Below, piece by piece: positions 43,837 to 55,706 of a stretch of 64,000 nucleotides of DNA. Positions within the stretch are counted from its first letter, which is position 1. Every line of letters starts with the position of its first letter. Below the pieces are notes generated by a model that was not told the DNA's origin, did no database searches, and worked only from the letters and a program-made list of their open reading frames with translations. The DNA comes from Candidatus Saccharimonadota bacterium. GTDB taxonomy: Bacteria > Patescibacteriota > Saccharimonadia > Saccharimonadales > Saccharimonadaceae. The DNA lies in contig JAFRMK010000002.1 in NCBI GenBank assembly GCA_017430725.1, forward strand, positions 1-64,000. The letters are read 5' to 3'. A program made the translations under genes and the position numbers.

Positions 43837-45195
43837 TTATTTGTTGTTCATGTACTTAACTAGCGCAGAGCGCAAATCTTTGACCGGCAAAACAAATTTG
43901 TCTTTGATGGTGGCAGGAGCAATCGCGTGTTTGAAGCCGAGTTTTTTAGCCTCGGCAATGCGACGCTCCGGCGCACTGGTGCTGCGAATTTCGCCGCCCA
44001 GTCCGACCTCGCCAAAAACTACTATATTTTCATCCAACTTGCGGGCAGCCGCTGCGCTGGCGATTGCCATGCAAACCGCCAAATCTGCGGCCGAATCATT
44101 CAGGCGCATACCGCCCACGACATTGATGAATACGTCTTTGTCCTGCAACTTCAGCTTGGTGCGTTTTTCGAGCACGGCGATCAGTAGGTTGAGGCGATTG
44201 AGGTCAAAACCGGAGGCGGTACGTTTTGGATAGCCAAAATTTGTCGGATTGACCAATGCCTGGATTTCGACCAAGATTGGTCGAGTGCCCTCGATGGTCG
44301 CCATAATTACGCTGCCGTCGGTGTTTTGGCGCTCAGACAAAAGCGCCTCAGATGGATTTTTGACTTCGCTGAGGCCGGCGTGCCCCATTTCAAAGATGGC
44401 CACTTCGTTAGTCGAGCCAAACCGATTCTTGACGGCGCGCACGGTCTTGAAGCCGCCATAGCGGTCACCCTCGAAGTTCAGCACGACATCAACCAGGTGT
44501 TCAAGGATTTTCGGGCCGGCCAGAGCGCCATCTTTTGTGACGTGTCCGACAATTACCACGGCAGTATTACTGGCTTTAGCGGCGCGAATAATCAGGTTGC
44601 CGCAATTGCTGACCTGGCTGACGGTGCCGGGCGCGGAGCTAATTTCGGCCAGAGACAAGGTTTGAATGGAATCGACAACGACTAAGTCATATTCGGCGCT
44701 CTCGATGGTTTTGGCGATGTCGTTACCGGACGTCGAACTGGCAAAGTGGAGCTTTTCTGAAGATGCGCCCAGGCGTACGGCGCGCAGTTTGACCTGCCCG
44801 GCCGACTCTTCACCCGAAACATATAACACTTTGCGATCGACAGATATGCTGGCGCAAATCTGCATCAGTAAAGTCGACTTGCCGATGCCGGGTTGGCCGG
44901 CCAGTAGATTGACCGAGCCAAGCAACAGGCCACCGCCCAACACGGCATCTAGATCCGAAAAACTTGTACCGAGGCGGCTGCCAGCGTCAGAAGGCTCAAT
45001 GGTATTTATCGAAACGGCATCAAGCTTTTTTCCAGAGATAGCGCCACGCGCCAGCGCGCCCTTAACGGCGGCCTCGTCCGGCAGGTTTTGCTCCAACAAA
45101 CTATTCCACTCGTGGCAGTTTTCGCAGCGACCAGACCACTTTACATAGACGGCGCCACATTTTTGGCACTGATAACGGGTTTTGCTTTTGGCCAT
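43837..45195 (-). CDS. radA: DNA repair protein RadA (Sms)
   Basis: This 452-residue protein has a four-cysteine zinc finger (C10, C13, C24, C27), a RecA-like ATPase with Walker A GQPGIGKST (about 100-108), the RadA signature KNRFGSTNE (about 255), and a Lon-like C-terminal domain (FINVVGGMRLNDSAADLAVCMAIASA). It is a branch-migration helicase in recombination and natural transformation. The ATG lies exactly 6 bases after TGC-TAGACT, so the message is leaderless. It is the third competence/recombination gene in the window with dprA and recG. Confidence 0.97.
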   Translation of the reverse strand: MAKSKTRYQCQKCGAVYVKWSGRCENCHEWNSLLEQNLPDEAAVKGALARGAISGKKLDAVSINTIEPSDAGSRLGTSFSDLDAVLGGGLLLGSVNLLAGQPGIGKSTLLMQICASISVDRKVLYVSGEESAGQVKLRAVRLGASSEKLHFASSTSGNDIAKTIESAEYDLVVVDSIQTLSLAEISSAPGTVSQVSNCGNLIIRAAKASNTAVVIVGHVTKDGALAGPKILEHLVDVVLNFEGDRYGGFKTVRAVKNRFGSTNEVAIFEMGHAGLSEVKNPSEALLSERQNTDGSVIMATIEGTRPILVEIQALVNPTNFGYPKRTASGFDLNRLNLLIAVLEKRTKLKLQDKDVFINVVGGMRLNDSAADLAVCMAIASAAAARKLDENIVVFGEVGLGGEIRSTSAPERRIAEAKKLGFKHAIAPATIKDKFVLPVKDLRSALVKYMNNK

Positions 45196-45201
45196 AACTC
45201 T

Positions 45202-45210
45202 AGTCTAGCA
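45202..45210 (-). promoter_or_regulatory. Leaderless extended -10 of radA
   Basis: The minus strand reads TGC-TAGACT, six bases (AGAGTT), then ATG. Confidence 0.5.
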
Positions 45211-45244
45211 CGCTTATCGAGCGCAAAAAGCATAAGTGTGATGA

Positions 45245-45826
45245 TTATGAAATGATTTCGTCAATAATACCGAAATCTTTGGCCTCTTCGGCGGACATCC
45301 AGTTATCGCGATCCATCGCCTGCTCTACCACTTTGGCGCTTTTGCCAGTATTTTGAGCCATGATATCAATCAGGCGCTTTTTTAGATAAACGCCTTCTTG
45401 CAAAGCGATTTCCTGGTCGGTAATTTTGCCTTCAGTACCAGAACTGGGCTGGTGAATCATGATACGGGCATTCGGCAGAACAAAGCGTTTGCCCTTTGCG
45501 CCGGCCGACAACAGCATGGCGCCCATTGAAGCCTGCAGACCGATGCCGATAGTCTGAACGTCTGGCTGAATGTAATTCATGGTATCAATAATCGCCAGGC
45601 CGTCGTAGACGGTACCACCCGGCGAATTTATATAAAGCTTGATGTCTTTTTTGGGGTCTTCATAGGCCAAGTGCAACAACTGAGCCACAACAAGGTTGGC
45701 CGTTTCCGGCGTCACTTGGTCGCCCAGAAAAACAACGCGCTCTTTCAAAAGACGCGAGTAGATATCGTAAGCTCGCTCGCCACGATTGGTTTCTTCTACA
45801 ACGGTAGGCACTAAATAGTTCTTCAT
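45245..45826 (-). CDS. clpP: ATP-dependent Clp protease proteolytic subunit ClpP
   Basis: This 193-residue serine peptidase has the nucleophile in [14 protein letters not shown] (Ser about 100), His in IMIHQPSSG (about 125) and Asp near 175 ([12 protein letters not shown]). Tetradecamers degrade unfolded proteins delivered by ClpC or ClpX. The start is preceded by GAGGAGG, with a leader of about 12 bases. A consensus promoter whose -35 lies inside a perfect CIRCE controls it, so it belongs to the HrcA regulon with clpC. Confidence 0.97.
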   Translation of the reverse strand: MKNYLVPTVVEETNRGERAYDIYSRLLKERVVFLGDQVTPETANLVVAQLLHLAYEDPKKDIKLYINSPGGTVYDGLAIIDTMNYIQPDVQTIGIGLQASMGAMLLSAGAKGKRFVLPNARIMIHQPSSGTEGKITDQEIALQEGVYLKKRLIDIMAQNTGKSAKVVEQAMDRDNWMSAEEAKDFGIIDEIIS

Positions 45827-45843
45827 ATTCCTCCTCTGCTCTA

Positions 45844-45872
45844 ATCTTAGGCCATTAGCACTCGCATGTCAA
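45844..45872 (-). promoter_or_regulatory. Promoter of clpP
   Basis: TTGACA (45867-45872), a 17-base spacer, and TAAGAT (45844-45849) on the minus strand. The -35 lies entirely within the CIRCE loop. Confidence 0.85.
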
Positions 45873-45881
45873 GAGTGCTAA
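45855..45881. promoter_or_regulatory. Perfect CIRCE operator of clpP
   Basis: TTAGCACTC, nine bases, GAGTGCTAA: an exact match to the HrcA-binding consensus. It overlaps the stop codon of the upstream metallopeptidase-like gene (45878-45880). Confidence 0.95.
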
Positions 45882-46888
45882 TTCATGCGGTAATCTACTT
45901 CGGACGGCTTGGTGCTACTGTCGATACTCTCAAACAAGCCAGACAGATGCTCGACCAAGTCATTATAGCTCCCGATTTGCTGATTAACGTCGTCGACCAG
46001 CGCCGAAATTGCATCGTATTCCTGATTAAGCGCCGTTTGGCGCGCAACCAAGTTGTTGCGCTCGCGCTCGAGTGCAATGCGCTCCGATTCGCTGCGATAG
46101 CCCTGCCCGGCACGGTAATTATAGTTATCGATGTCCTGACTGAGTTGGCTAAAGCTTTGCTCATAGGCGGCGCTACGGCGCTCGATTTCGGCTTTTTTCG
46201 ACTGAATCTCGGACAGCATGGCGGTGGCGGTACGACGCTGGCCAGTCAAAAGCGCGTCGTAAGCCTTAAAATATGCCACTATCTTTGAGGGATTTTTGAA
46301 GTATGCGGCATAATGGTCGCGCAAGGTTTCATCGAGCGCAGCATAGTCAAGCTGTGTACCAATTACCGAATGAAGCTCATCGGTAAATTCGGCGCTTTCG
46401 TAGCTATCCATATGTTCAGACAGCTCGGCTTGATTCGCGACATAGGTCTGCTGCAGTAACTGGTCAAGCTGCTGTTTGGTAGTATCGTCGCTGCGTTCCC
46501 TGACGGCGTGCAGCAGTTCGTGTGCTAACACCGCCTCCTTGATGCCGTTTAGCTCGGCATTGTCAACGTCAAAAACGTAGATGTGGCGCGCATAATAGCA
46601 ACCCAGGGTCGATGTTTCAGTGCTGACGTTCGGACAATTCTGGCTGAATGCCGTAGCATCTTGCAGTTCTGGACGAGAGGCGCGCAAAATACGCATCCCT
46701 TTGTCCGTCAGCTCAATATTGTCAATCACGGTAGACATTTCGGCGGAGGGCTGATAACCAATACCAGCCACAGTGTCAAAAATCGGATAGTAGAACAATT
46801 GATACAGCAAGAAGGCCAGGCCGGCGGCACAGACGAATGCCAAGAGCTTGCGCCATACTCGGTTCTTGTTTGCTTTGACTTCCACCAA
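45878..46888 (-). CDS. Membrane-anchored HELLH metallopeptidase-like protein with coiled coil
   Basis: This 336-residue protein has one N-terminal helix (about 13-33), then an extracytoplasmic domain with HELLH (123-127 in AVLAHELLHAVRERS) and a downstream FTDELHS that could supply the third zinc ligand, as in gluzincins. A long coiled coil (about 225-320) follows. Peptidase activity is inferred from HExxH and its context. It starts 17 bases after clpC (TTG 46888, or GTG 46885, after AAGGAG) and should be cotranscribed with it under CIRCE. Its stop codon lies in the clpP CIRCE. No named family recognised. Confidence 0.7.
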   Translation of the reverse strand: MVEVKANKNRVWRKLLAFVCAAGLAFLLYQLFYYPIFDTVAGIGYQPSAEMSTVIDNIELTDKGMRILRASRPELQDATAFSQNCPNVSTETSTLGCYYARHIYVFDVDNAELNGIKEAVLAHELLHAVRERSDDTTKQQLDQLLQQTYVANQAELSEHMDSYESAEFTDELHSVIGTQLDYAALDETLRDHYAAYFKNPSKIVAYFKAYDALLTGQRRTATAMLSEIQSKKAEIERRSAAYEQSFSQLSQDIDNYNYRAGQGYRSESERIALERERNNLVARQTALNQEYDAISALVDDVNQQIGSYNDLVEHLSGLFESIDSSTKPSEVDYRMN

Positions 46889-46905
46889 TGTCGACTCCTT
46901 GTGTT

Positions 46906-49377
46906 CTATTCTTTAGCTATACTAAATACCAGTTTAGCATTTTTCAGGCCAATTTTCGCAATCATGCCCTTGTCCAGTTTGCCAGAGAGGATTTGGTCAG
47001 CCAACAGGGTTTCGAGTTGGTCTTCGATGGTGCGACGTAATGGTCGAGCGCCATTTTTGGCATCATAGCCCTGCTTAATCAGGTGCTTTTTGACGGCGGG
47101 AGCCAGCTCCAAGCCAATCGATTTCGCCGCAAGGCGCTGTTTGACGTTGGAAATCATGTTATCGAATATCTTCGATACATTCTCTTCGCTCAGCGCGTTA
47201 AAGGTGACGATTGCATCAAATCGGTTGACCAACTCTGGGCGCATAATCTTACGAAGCGCACGTTCGGCCGCGGCGGCGTTTTCGGCGTGCTCGGCCGCAA
47301 GTGCTTTTTTGCTATCGCGCGTTTTGGCGCTAAAGCCCATTTCGGATTCACGATACATCTCTTCGGCGCCAAGATTGCTGGTCAAAATCACAATTGTGTT
47401 GTTGAATTTGACTTTGGTGCCCTGTCCGTCCGTCAGGCTACCGTCTTCGAGAATTTGCAAGAGGATATTGAATACTTCAGGATGAGCCTTCTCGATTTCG
47501 TCAAACAGCACCACGGAATAAGGGTGGCGACGAATCCGCTCGGTGAGTTTTCCGCCGTCATCATACCCAACGTAGCCGGCCGGTGCGCCAACCAGGCGCG
47601 CAACATTGTGTTTTTCGCTGAATTCGGACATATCAATCTTCATGAGGGCATCTTCACCGCCAAACACTTCACGAGCGATAACTTTAGCAAGTTCAGTTTT
47701 GCCGACACCAGTTGGCCCCATAAAGATGAACGAACCGATTGGCCGATGCGGGTCAGCAATACCGGAACGGCCGCGCCGAATCGCCTTACTGACGGCATCT
47801 ATGGCTTCATCTTGGCCAATAATTGATTTCTTGAGGTGCGACTCGAGATGCAACAACAACTCTCGCTCAGAGCCATGCACGCGATTGACCGGAATACCGG
47901 TTTTTAGACTGATGGCGCTGGCCAGGTTTTCGGAACTGACTTCGGGCGCCGTTTTCAGGGCGTGGTTCGATTTTTCGAGCTTCTTGATTTCGGCCTGGAT
48001 ACGAGCGGAGCGCGTCTTAAAGTTCGCCGCCTTCTCATAATCTTGCGCATCAACGGCTTGCTCGATTTTCTTCTGCAGTTCCTCATATTCGATTTTCAGC
48101 TTTTTATAGGCACTACCGCCTTTTTTGTCGAGCGAAACGCGCGCAATGGCCGACGCCTCATCGATCACGTCAATGACCTTGTCGGGCATGAAACGGTCGG
48201 AAATATAGCGCTCGGACAGCGCAATAGCTTCTTCGAGAATTTCGTCCGAGATTTTGACCTTGTGATGCGCTTCGTAGTGTTGCTTGACGCCCTTTAAGAT
48301 GCGCAAGGTGACCGTAGCGGACGGCTCTTCAACCATGACGGTCTGGAACCGGCGCGCCAAAGCCTTATCTTTTTCGATACTCTTGCGGTATTCGTCAAGG
48401 GTAGTCGCACCAATCAGGCGTAAACGGTTGCGTGCCAGGGCCGGCTTCAGAATATTCGCAGCATCGAGGCTTCCTTCGGCGGAACCAGCACCCGACAATA
48501 GGTGCAGCTCGTCGATAAACAGCACCACCGAATCGTCGTGTACTGCCTCATCGATAATCCCCTTAATGCGCTCTTCAAATTCGCCACGGAATTTTGTGCC
48601 GGCAACGACCGAACTCAGGTCAATTTGCCAAATATGCTTACCGATGAGTTTATCGGGAACATCGTTTTTCGCGACGCGCATCGCCAAGCCCTCGACGATA
48701 GCGGTTTTGCCAACGCCGGCTTCACCGATTAAGACGGGGTTGCTCTTGCTGCGACGACACAGCACGGTGATGGCCCGTTCAATCTCCTGTTCTCGTCCCA
48801 CGACCGTATCAAGCTGCCCGTCGCGCGCCGCCTCGGTTAAATCCGTCCCGTATCGAGACAACCACCGGTAGTTTTTGCGATTCAAAATTCGGCGCCGAGC
48901 CTGTTCGAGCTTGGCCTCGCTGGCCTGTTCTTCGACGATGCGCTCAATGCTTTCGAGCATGGCGTCCGTATCGGCGTTAAGGTCTGCTAGCAATTTCAAG
49001 GCTCGCGAATTCGGCTGACGCAATAATGAGTAGACGATGTGCTCAGTGCCGACCGTTTCAAGGCCGTTTTCTTGGGCAAAATTCTGAGCCATGCGCAACG
49101 TGAGTACAGTAGCTTCAGACAGCGACATCATCGCCATGGGCGATGCCGGCACGTCGACCGCCACGCCGCCCTGTGCGCGTTCAATCTCGCCGAGATCGAC
49201 GCCGCCATCGCGCAACACTTTTGCGCCCGTAGACACGTCTTGGGCCAACACGCCCATCAAAAGGTGTTCCGTCCCCATGTAACCCTGATTGTAGCGCTTG
49301 CTATAATAGTCCGCTTTTTGCAAAGCAAAGCGGGCGTTTTCGCTCAAATGACTCATGATTTCGCCGAATTCTTCCAT
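46906..49377 (-). CDS. clpC: ATP-dependent Clp protease ATPase subunit ClpC
   Basis: This 823-residue AAA+ unfoldase has a Clp N-domain (about 5-145), AAA-1 with Walker A GEAGVGKT (about 219), a UVR-motif coil in the middle (about 425-455, EELQKKIEQAVDAQDYEKAANFK), AAA-2 with GPTGVGKT (about 552), and a ClpP-docking loop of the GF type (SEMGFSAK). It feeds substrates to ClpP. The Shine-Dalgarno TGGAGGAAG lies 2-3 bases before the ATG. It is controlled by a perfect CIRCE. No McsA/McsB-like partners are next to it. Confidence 0.97.
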   Translation of the reverse strand: MEEFGEIMSHLSENARFALQKADYYSKRYNQGYMGTEHLLMGVLAQDVSTGAKVLRDGGVDLGEIERAQGGVAVDVPASPMAMMSLSEATVLTLRMAQNFAQENGLETVGTEHIVYSLLRQPNSRALKLLADLNADTDAMLESIERIVEEQASEAKLEQARRRILNRKNYRWLSRYGTDLTEAARDGQLDTVVGREQEIERAITVLCRRSKSNPVLIGEAGVGKTAIVEGLAMRVAKNDVPDKLIGKHIWQIDLSSVVAGTKFRGEFEERIKGIIDEAVHDDSVVLFIDELHLLSGAGSAEGSLDAANILKPALARNRLRLIGATTLDEYRKSIEKDKALARRFQTVMVEEPSATVTLRILKGVKQHYEAHHKVKISDEILEEAIALSERYISDRFMPDKVIDVIDEASAIARVSLDKKGGSAYKKLKIEYEELQKKIEQAVDAQDYEKAANFKTRSARIQAEIKKLEKSNHALKTAPEVSSENLASAISLKTGIPVNRVHGSERELLLHLESHLKKSIIGQDEAIDAVSKAIRRGRSGIADPHRPIGSFIFMGPTGVGKTELAKVIAREVFGGEDALMKIDMSEFSEKHNVARLVGAPAGYVGYDDGGKLTERIRRHPYSVVLFDEIEKAHPEVFNILLQILEDGSLTDGQGTKVKFNNTIVILTSNLGAEEMYRESEMGFSAKTRDSKKALAAEHAENAAAAERALRKIMRPELVNRFDAIVTFNALSEENVSKIFDNMISNVKQRLAAKSIGLELAPAVKKHLIKQGYDAKNGARPLRRTIEDQLETLLADQILSGKLDKGMIAKIGLKNAKLVFSIAKE

Positions 49378-49402
49378 GCTTCCTCCAGATACTGATGCTT
49401 CT

Positions 49403-49431
49403 ATTATAGGTTTTTAGCACTCGCAAGTCAA
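49403..49431 (-). promoter_or_regulatory. Promoter of clpC
   Basis: TTGACT (49426-49431), a 17-base spacer, and TATAAT (49403-49408) on the minus strand. The leader is about 20 bases. The -35 is inside the CIRCE loop. Confidence 0.85.
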
Positions 49432-49440
49432 GAGTGCTAA
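49414..49440. promoter_or_regulatory. Perfect CIRCE operator of clpC
   Basis: TTAGCACTC, nine bases, GAGTGCTAA, an exact consensus match, between ligA and clpC. Confidence 0.95.
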
Positions 49441-49450
49441 TTCATCTGTT

Positions 49451-52476
<3,026 letters not shown>

Positions 52477-52490
<14 letters not shown>

Positions 52491-53364
52491 TTTCAAGCCT
52501 CTCGATGCGCGATTCGATGCTTGGATGAGTTGAGAACAATGTGCTGAACATGCTCTTGCGCAATGGATTTGATATATAAAGACTCTCGGCGGCGAGGTTC
52601 TGTTGGTGCATTGGTTGGGCGTGAGAATCGAGTTTGCGCAATGCGGCAATCATATCATCGGGACTGTGCGTCAGGTCGACAGATGAAGCGTCGGCGAGAT
52701 ATTCACGCTGACGCGACACGCCAAGCTGAATCAGCGTTGCAATAATTGGCGAGAGTATCAATACGGCGCCAGCAATCAAAATGCCAATCGGGGAATTGTC
52801 TTCGTCGTCGCGTCCACCACCGTAAAACATGACTCGCATACCAAAATCGGACAGTAGCCCGGCCAGCGAGACAAGACCGAACACAATCATCGTCACCCGA
52901 ATATCGTAATTCTTAACGTGCGACATCTCATGCGCCATGACGGCCCGCAATTCTTTATCGTCCATAATTTCAAGAATGCCGGTCGTGGCGGCAACGCAAG
53001 CATGCGCCGGATCGCGGCCGGTCGCAAAGGCGTTGGGCGCAGCATCATTTACAATGTAGACTTTTGGCATGGGGATTTTGGCCTCACTGGCGAGACTTGC
53101 GACAATATTATAGAGACGAGGATTATCGCTGGGCTGTATCTCGACCGCTCCGGCAGATTTAATGGCCAGCTTGTCCGCCAAGAAGTATTGTATGCCAGCA
53201 TAGAGCGCTGATACGGCTACGAAATACAGGACCATTTTGGGGTCTGAGTTCAGCCACGCAAAAATTCCGCCAATGGCAGCCATCATCAAAATGAATACCA
53301 AGATGATGAGTTTGGTATTGCGGTGGTTTTGTGCAATTTGTTTCTGCAAAGAAGTTGTGGCCAT
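52477..53364 (-). CDS. htpX: Membrane zinc metalloprotease HtpX
   Basis: This protein of about 295 residues has two N-terminal helices (about 19-37 and 44-62), the zinc site HEMSH (145-149, in VMAHEMSHVKNYDIR), two more helices (about 155-180 and 190-215), and the third ligand region REYLADASSVDLT. It is an M48 peptidase that removes damaged membrane proteins. I chose the ATG at 53364 (MATTSLQKQ) because TATAAT ends exactly 6 bases upstream; a longer frame to 53418 would overlap the promoter and the helicase gene. Confidence 0.95.
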
Positions 53365-53370
53365 GCCATT

Positions 53371-53376
53371 ATTATA
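53371..53376 (-). promoter_or_regulatory. Leaderless -10 of htpX operon
   Basis: The minus strand reads TATAAT, six bases (AATGGC), then ATG 53364. Confidence 0.6.
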
Positions 53377-53387
53377 CCATGCAAGCG

Positions 53388-54899
53388 CTAAGTCGGATGT
53401 CGCTTCAGATAGTCGCAACCGTAACGGAAGTTTGAGCAGTATGAAATATTCCCTTTGCGCAGTAATTCGCCAGAACGACAGCGCGGACAGAGCTTCTGGT
53501 ATAGCTCGTTCAATTCGTCAGATATCTCGAATAAAAACGGTGACGGATGTTGACGCTCGGCAATTAGATAGGTGGCGCGCCTAGCACGCGTGATTGCGAC
53601 ATAGAACAGTCGACGCTCTTCGGCGAAGGCGTAGTTTTCGGCACGCGACAGCAATAAGTCGCTGAGTGGATCGGTGTCGCGCGTCGCCGGCATGCCGTGG
53701 GGCGTGGAATTCATATTTAGCACGATTACCACATCGCGCGTAATGCCTTTCGACTTGTGCATCGAGCAAAACGGGATGATTTTTCCGCGCCACGATACGG
53801 CTTCGGCGGATAAGACCGTAAAATCCGGCATAGACTGGAGCCGGGAAATATCGTGATTGTAGCGAGAAATAATCTGTAGCTCCAGGTCGGCAAATGCGGT
53901 CGCCTGCTCATCGTGCAGTTTTGTCAGAACTCGAAGTAGCGCCGGTGTATCATTCCCGCGCTGACTGCTCAACACAACGTTGACCGGTGTATGGCGCTGA
54001 GGGTCGCCACGAATTTGCTTGCGGACTTGTTGGGGGTTTTTCGTGACAAAATCGCAACTAACGCGAATTGTCGGCTGGCCAAAACGATGTGTTTGCTCAA
54101 TCAGGCTGCGACGTGTGTGCAAGCTGAAATGTCGCTCGAAATCATAGATTAAATCAAGCCGGCTGCCGGTAAAGCGATAAATCGATTGCCAGTCATCGCC
54201 CACGGCGAAAAAACGACAACCCGGATTTTTGGCGAGAATGGCCTTGATAAGCCGGAACCGATTGGGCGACAAATCTTGCGCCTCGTCCAACAGAACATAG
54301 CGATAACCTTTAGCGCACTCGGCGATATCACCGACGGCCCTCGTTGCCTGGTTTATCATGTCTACGAAATCGTAGCCCTGATGGTCGTCCAGCCATCGCC
54401 GATACGCATAAAACAGCGGGCGAAACAGGCGCAGAAATGCACGTGCTCGACGACGCGCATAGCTGTCATGATTTTGCTTAAGCTGACGCGAAAGACGCGC
54501 AAAACTCATCAAGCTATTCTTAAATTGAAGGATATAGGCACGAAGATAGTCGATAAACGAATCGAGTTCCTTGCAAAGCTGAGGCGTCCGGATGATGTGG
54601 GTGAGAATAGTCGCCTCTTCCAGGCGTCGGGGTGTGATGCCCTGTCGTTTGAGAAATCTGCTTAGGCGAACGAAAACTGATTCATCATTCCAGTCGGCAG
54701 TCTTCAGTTGCAGATAGGGGCTTTGCTGAGCAGAATGAAAGCGTCGGCGCCATCGGCAATCGTGCAGGTAGGCCAAGCCATAGAAGCTGCGGCCGGCCTT
54801 GTCTCGTTCAACCAAATCGACATAGGCGGTTTTAGCCCCAAACGAAATCGTAAAACTAGGGCGATAATCTGGGCGTGACGGATGTGGCACGGACAGCAA
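53388..54899 (-). CDS. UvrD-like superfamily 1 helicase, C-terminal part after an in-frame UGA
   Basis: These 503 or so residues carry helicase motifs II (LLDEAQDLSP), III (VGDDWQSIYRFTGS), IV (EQTHRFGQPT), V (HKSKGITRDVVIVLN) and VI (EERRLFYVAITRARR), then a C-terminal four-cysteine ribbon (LCPRCRSGELL, then YCSNFRYGCDYL). Together with the piece at 54924-55520 they form one SF1 helicase of about 710 residues: the two are in the same frame and separated only by TGA at 54924-54926. Homologues have an aromatic residue there, before a short strand leading to YRPSFTI. All motifs are intact, so the gene does not look decayed. TTG 54899 is an unlikely start. Confidence 0.85.
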   Translation of the reverse strand: MLSVPHPSRPDYRPSFTISFGAKTAYVDLVERDKAGRSFYGLAYLHDCRWRRRFHSAQQSPYLQLKTADWNDESVFVRLSRFLKRQGITPRRLEEATILTHIIRTPQLCKELDSFIDYLRAYILQFKNSLMSFARLSRQLKQNHDSYARRRARAFLRLFRPLFYAYRRWLDDHQGYDFVDMINQATRAVGDIAECAKGYRYVLLDEAQDLSPNRFRLIKAILAKNPGCRFFAVGDDWQSIYRFTGSRLDLIYDFERHFSLHTRRSLIEQTHRFGQPTIRVSCDFVTKNPQQVRKQIRGDPQRHTPVNVVLSSQRGNDTPALLRVLTKLHDEQATAFADLELQIISRYNHDISRLQSMPDFTVLSAEAVSWRGKIIPFCSMHKSKGITRDVVIVLNMNSTPHGMPATRDTDPLSDLLLSRAENYAFAEERRLFYVAITRARRATYLIAERQHPSPFLFEISDELNELYQKLCPRCRSGELLRKGNISYCSNFRYGCDYLKRHPT

Positions 54900-54923
54900 A
54901 AATGGAATGCGATGAATGAATAG

Positions 54924-55520
54924 TCAGTTAGCAACGAGCTCGAGCTCTTTGCTGCGTGGCGCCTGCGCGACAAGCGCACGCCGAAGATAGCGTTGATTGA
55001 AGCGGACCTTTTGCTGGTGGTTTTGGTGAGCGCCAACGCTCTGCGGAGACGAATAATAGAACAGCAAGAAGTCATTGAAGGCGCGCGCAAACTGTGGGTT
55101 TTCGCAATGTTGGCGCCAAATATAGCGCCGGACAAAAGCCAGTTGGCTCTCGGCCGTCACCAAGCGGCGCCGCCCCAGGTCTCGTCGCTCGATAAACTGC
55201 AAAAGGCTATTGCCTAGACTATGAAAAGTCCGTATTTCGACGTCGGGATAAGGACATCGTTCGACGAGTTCACGCACGGTTTTATTCGTGAAGGAGATGA
55301 CTAAAATTTGGGGTGGCGGTATTTTTAATCCCGCCACGAGATAGCGAATCTTCGCCATCAAGCTCAACGTTTTACCGCTACCGGCCGAAGCCAGCACTAA
55401 TTGGGCATCTTCGCAGGCGATTACCGCCTCGTGCTGTTGCGCATCGAGTCGACAACCGTCAAATTCTAGCCCCTTTCGTAACTCGCGATGCAAGAAGCGC
55501 CGATTGTGCAAATGGCGCAT
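54924..55520 (-). CDS. UvrD-like superfamily 1 helicase, N-terminal part before an in-frame UGA
   Basis: These 198 residues carry the Q-motif region (LDAQQHEAVIACEDAQLVLAS), Walker A ASAGSGKT (about 45-52) and motif Ia (ISFTNKTVRELVER), and end with the segment leading to ELELVAN-UGA-LFIHRIPF. The frame also continues upstream of ATG 55520: four codons before it is another TGA (55533-55535), and before that an open stretch back to ATG 55580, 55604 or 55643. The upstream residues (SRQ-like STRQ, UGA, IIERMRHLHNRRF) read as a normal helical N-terminus if UGA encodes Trp. Transcription start not identified. Confidence 0.85.
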   Translation of the reverse strand: MRHLHNRRFLHRELRKGLEFDGCRLDAQQHEAVIACEDAQLVLASAGSGKTLSLMAKIRYLVAGLKIPPPQILVISFTNKTVRELVERCPYPDVEIRTFHSLGNSLLQFIERRDLGRRRLVTAESQLAFVRRYIWRQHCENPQFARAFNDFLLFYYSSPQSVGAHQNHQQKVRFNQRYLRRALVAQAPRSKELELVAN

Positions 55521-55660
55521 GCGCTCAATGATTCATTGCCTCGTCGATTCAGCATAGGGGACATAGTATTTTTTACGCATCAGCTGGACAATCGCACTAA
55601 ACATACCGTCATTTTCCGTCTTTTTTAAACTTTTTAAAAACATGAGCATAAAGAATTCGG

Positions 55661-55666
55661 TATAAT
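55661..55666 (+). promoter_or_regulatory. -10 of the 55707 orphan gene
   Basis: TATAAT on the plus strand; no convincing -35. The leader of about 35 bases carries AAAGGGGTTGA. The region 55521-55706 also contains the probable interrupted N-terminus of the helicase on the minus strand. Confidence 0.5.
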
Positions 55667-55706
55667 TGCAACATACGCTCTTGCCAGAAAGAAAGGGGTT
55701 GATATC

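Noticed and set aside
53388-55520. A frameshift separating the two halves of the UvrD-like helicase
   Set aside because: The distance from 55520 to 53388 is 2133 bases, exactly 711 codons, and both halves are in the same frame. The break is a single TGA, not a frameshift.
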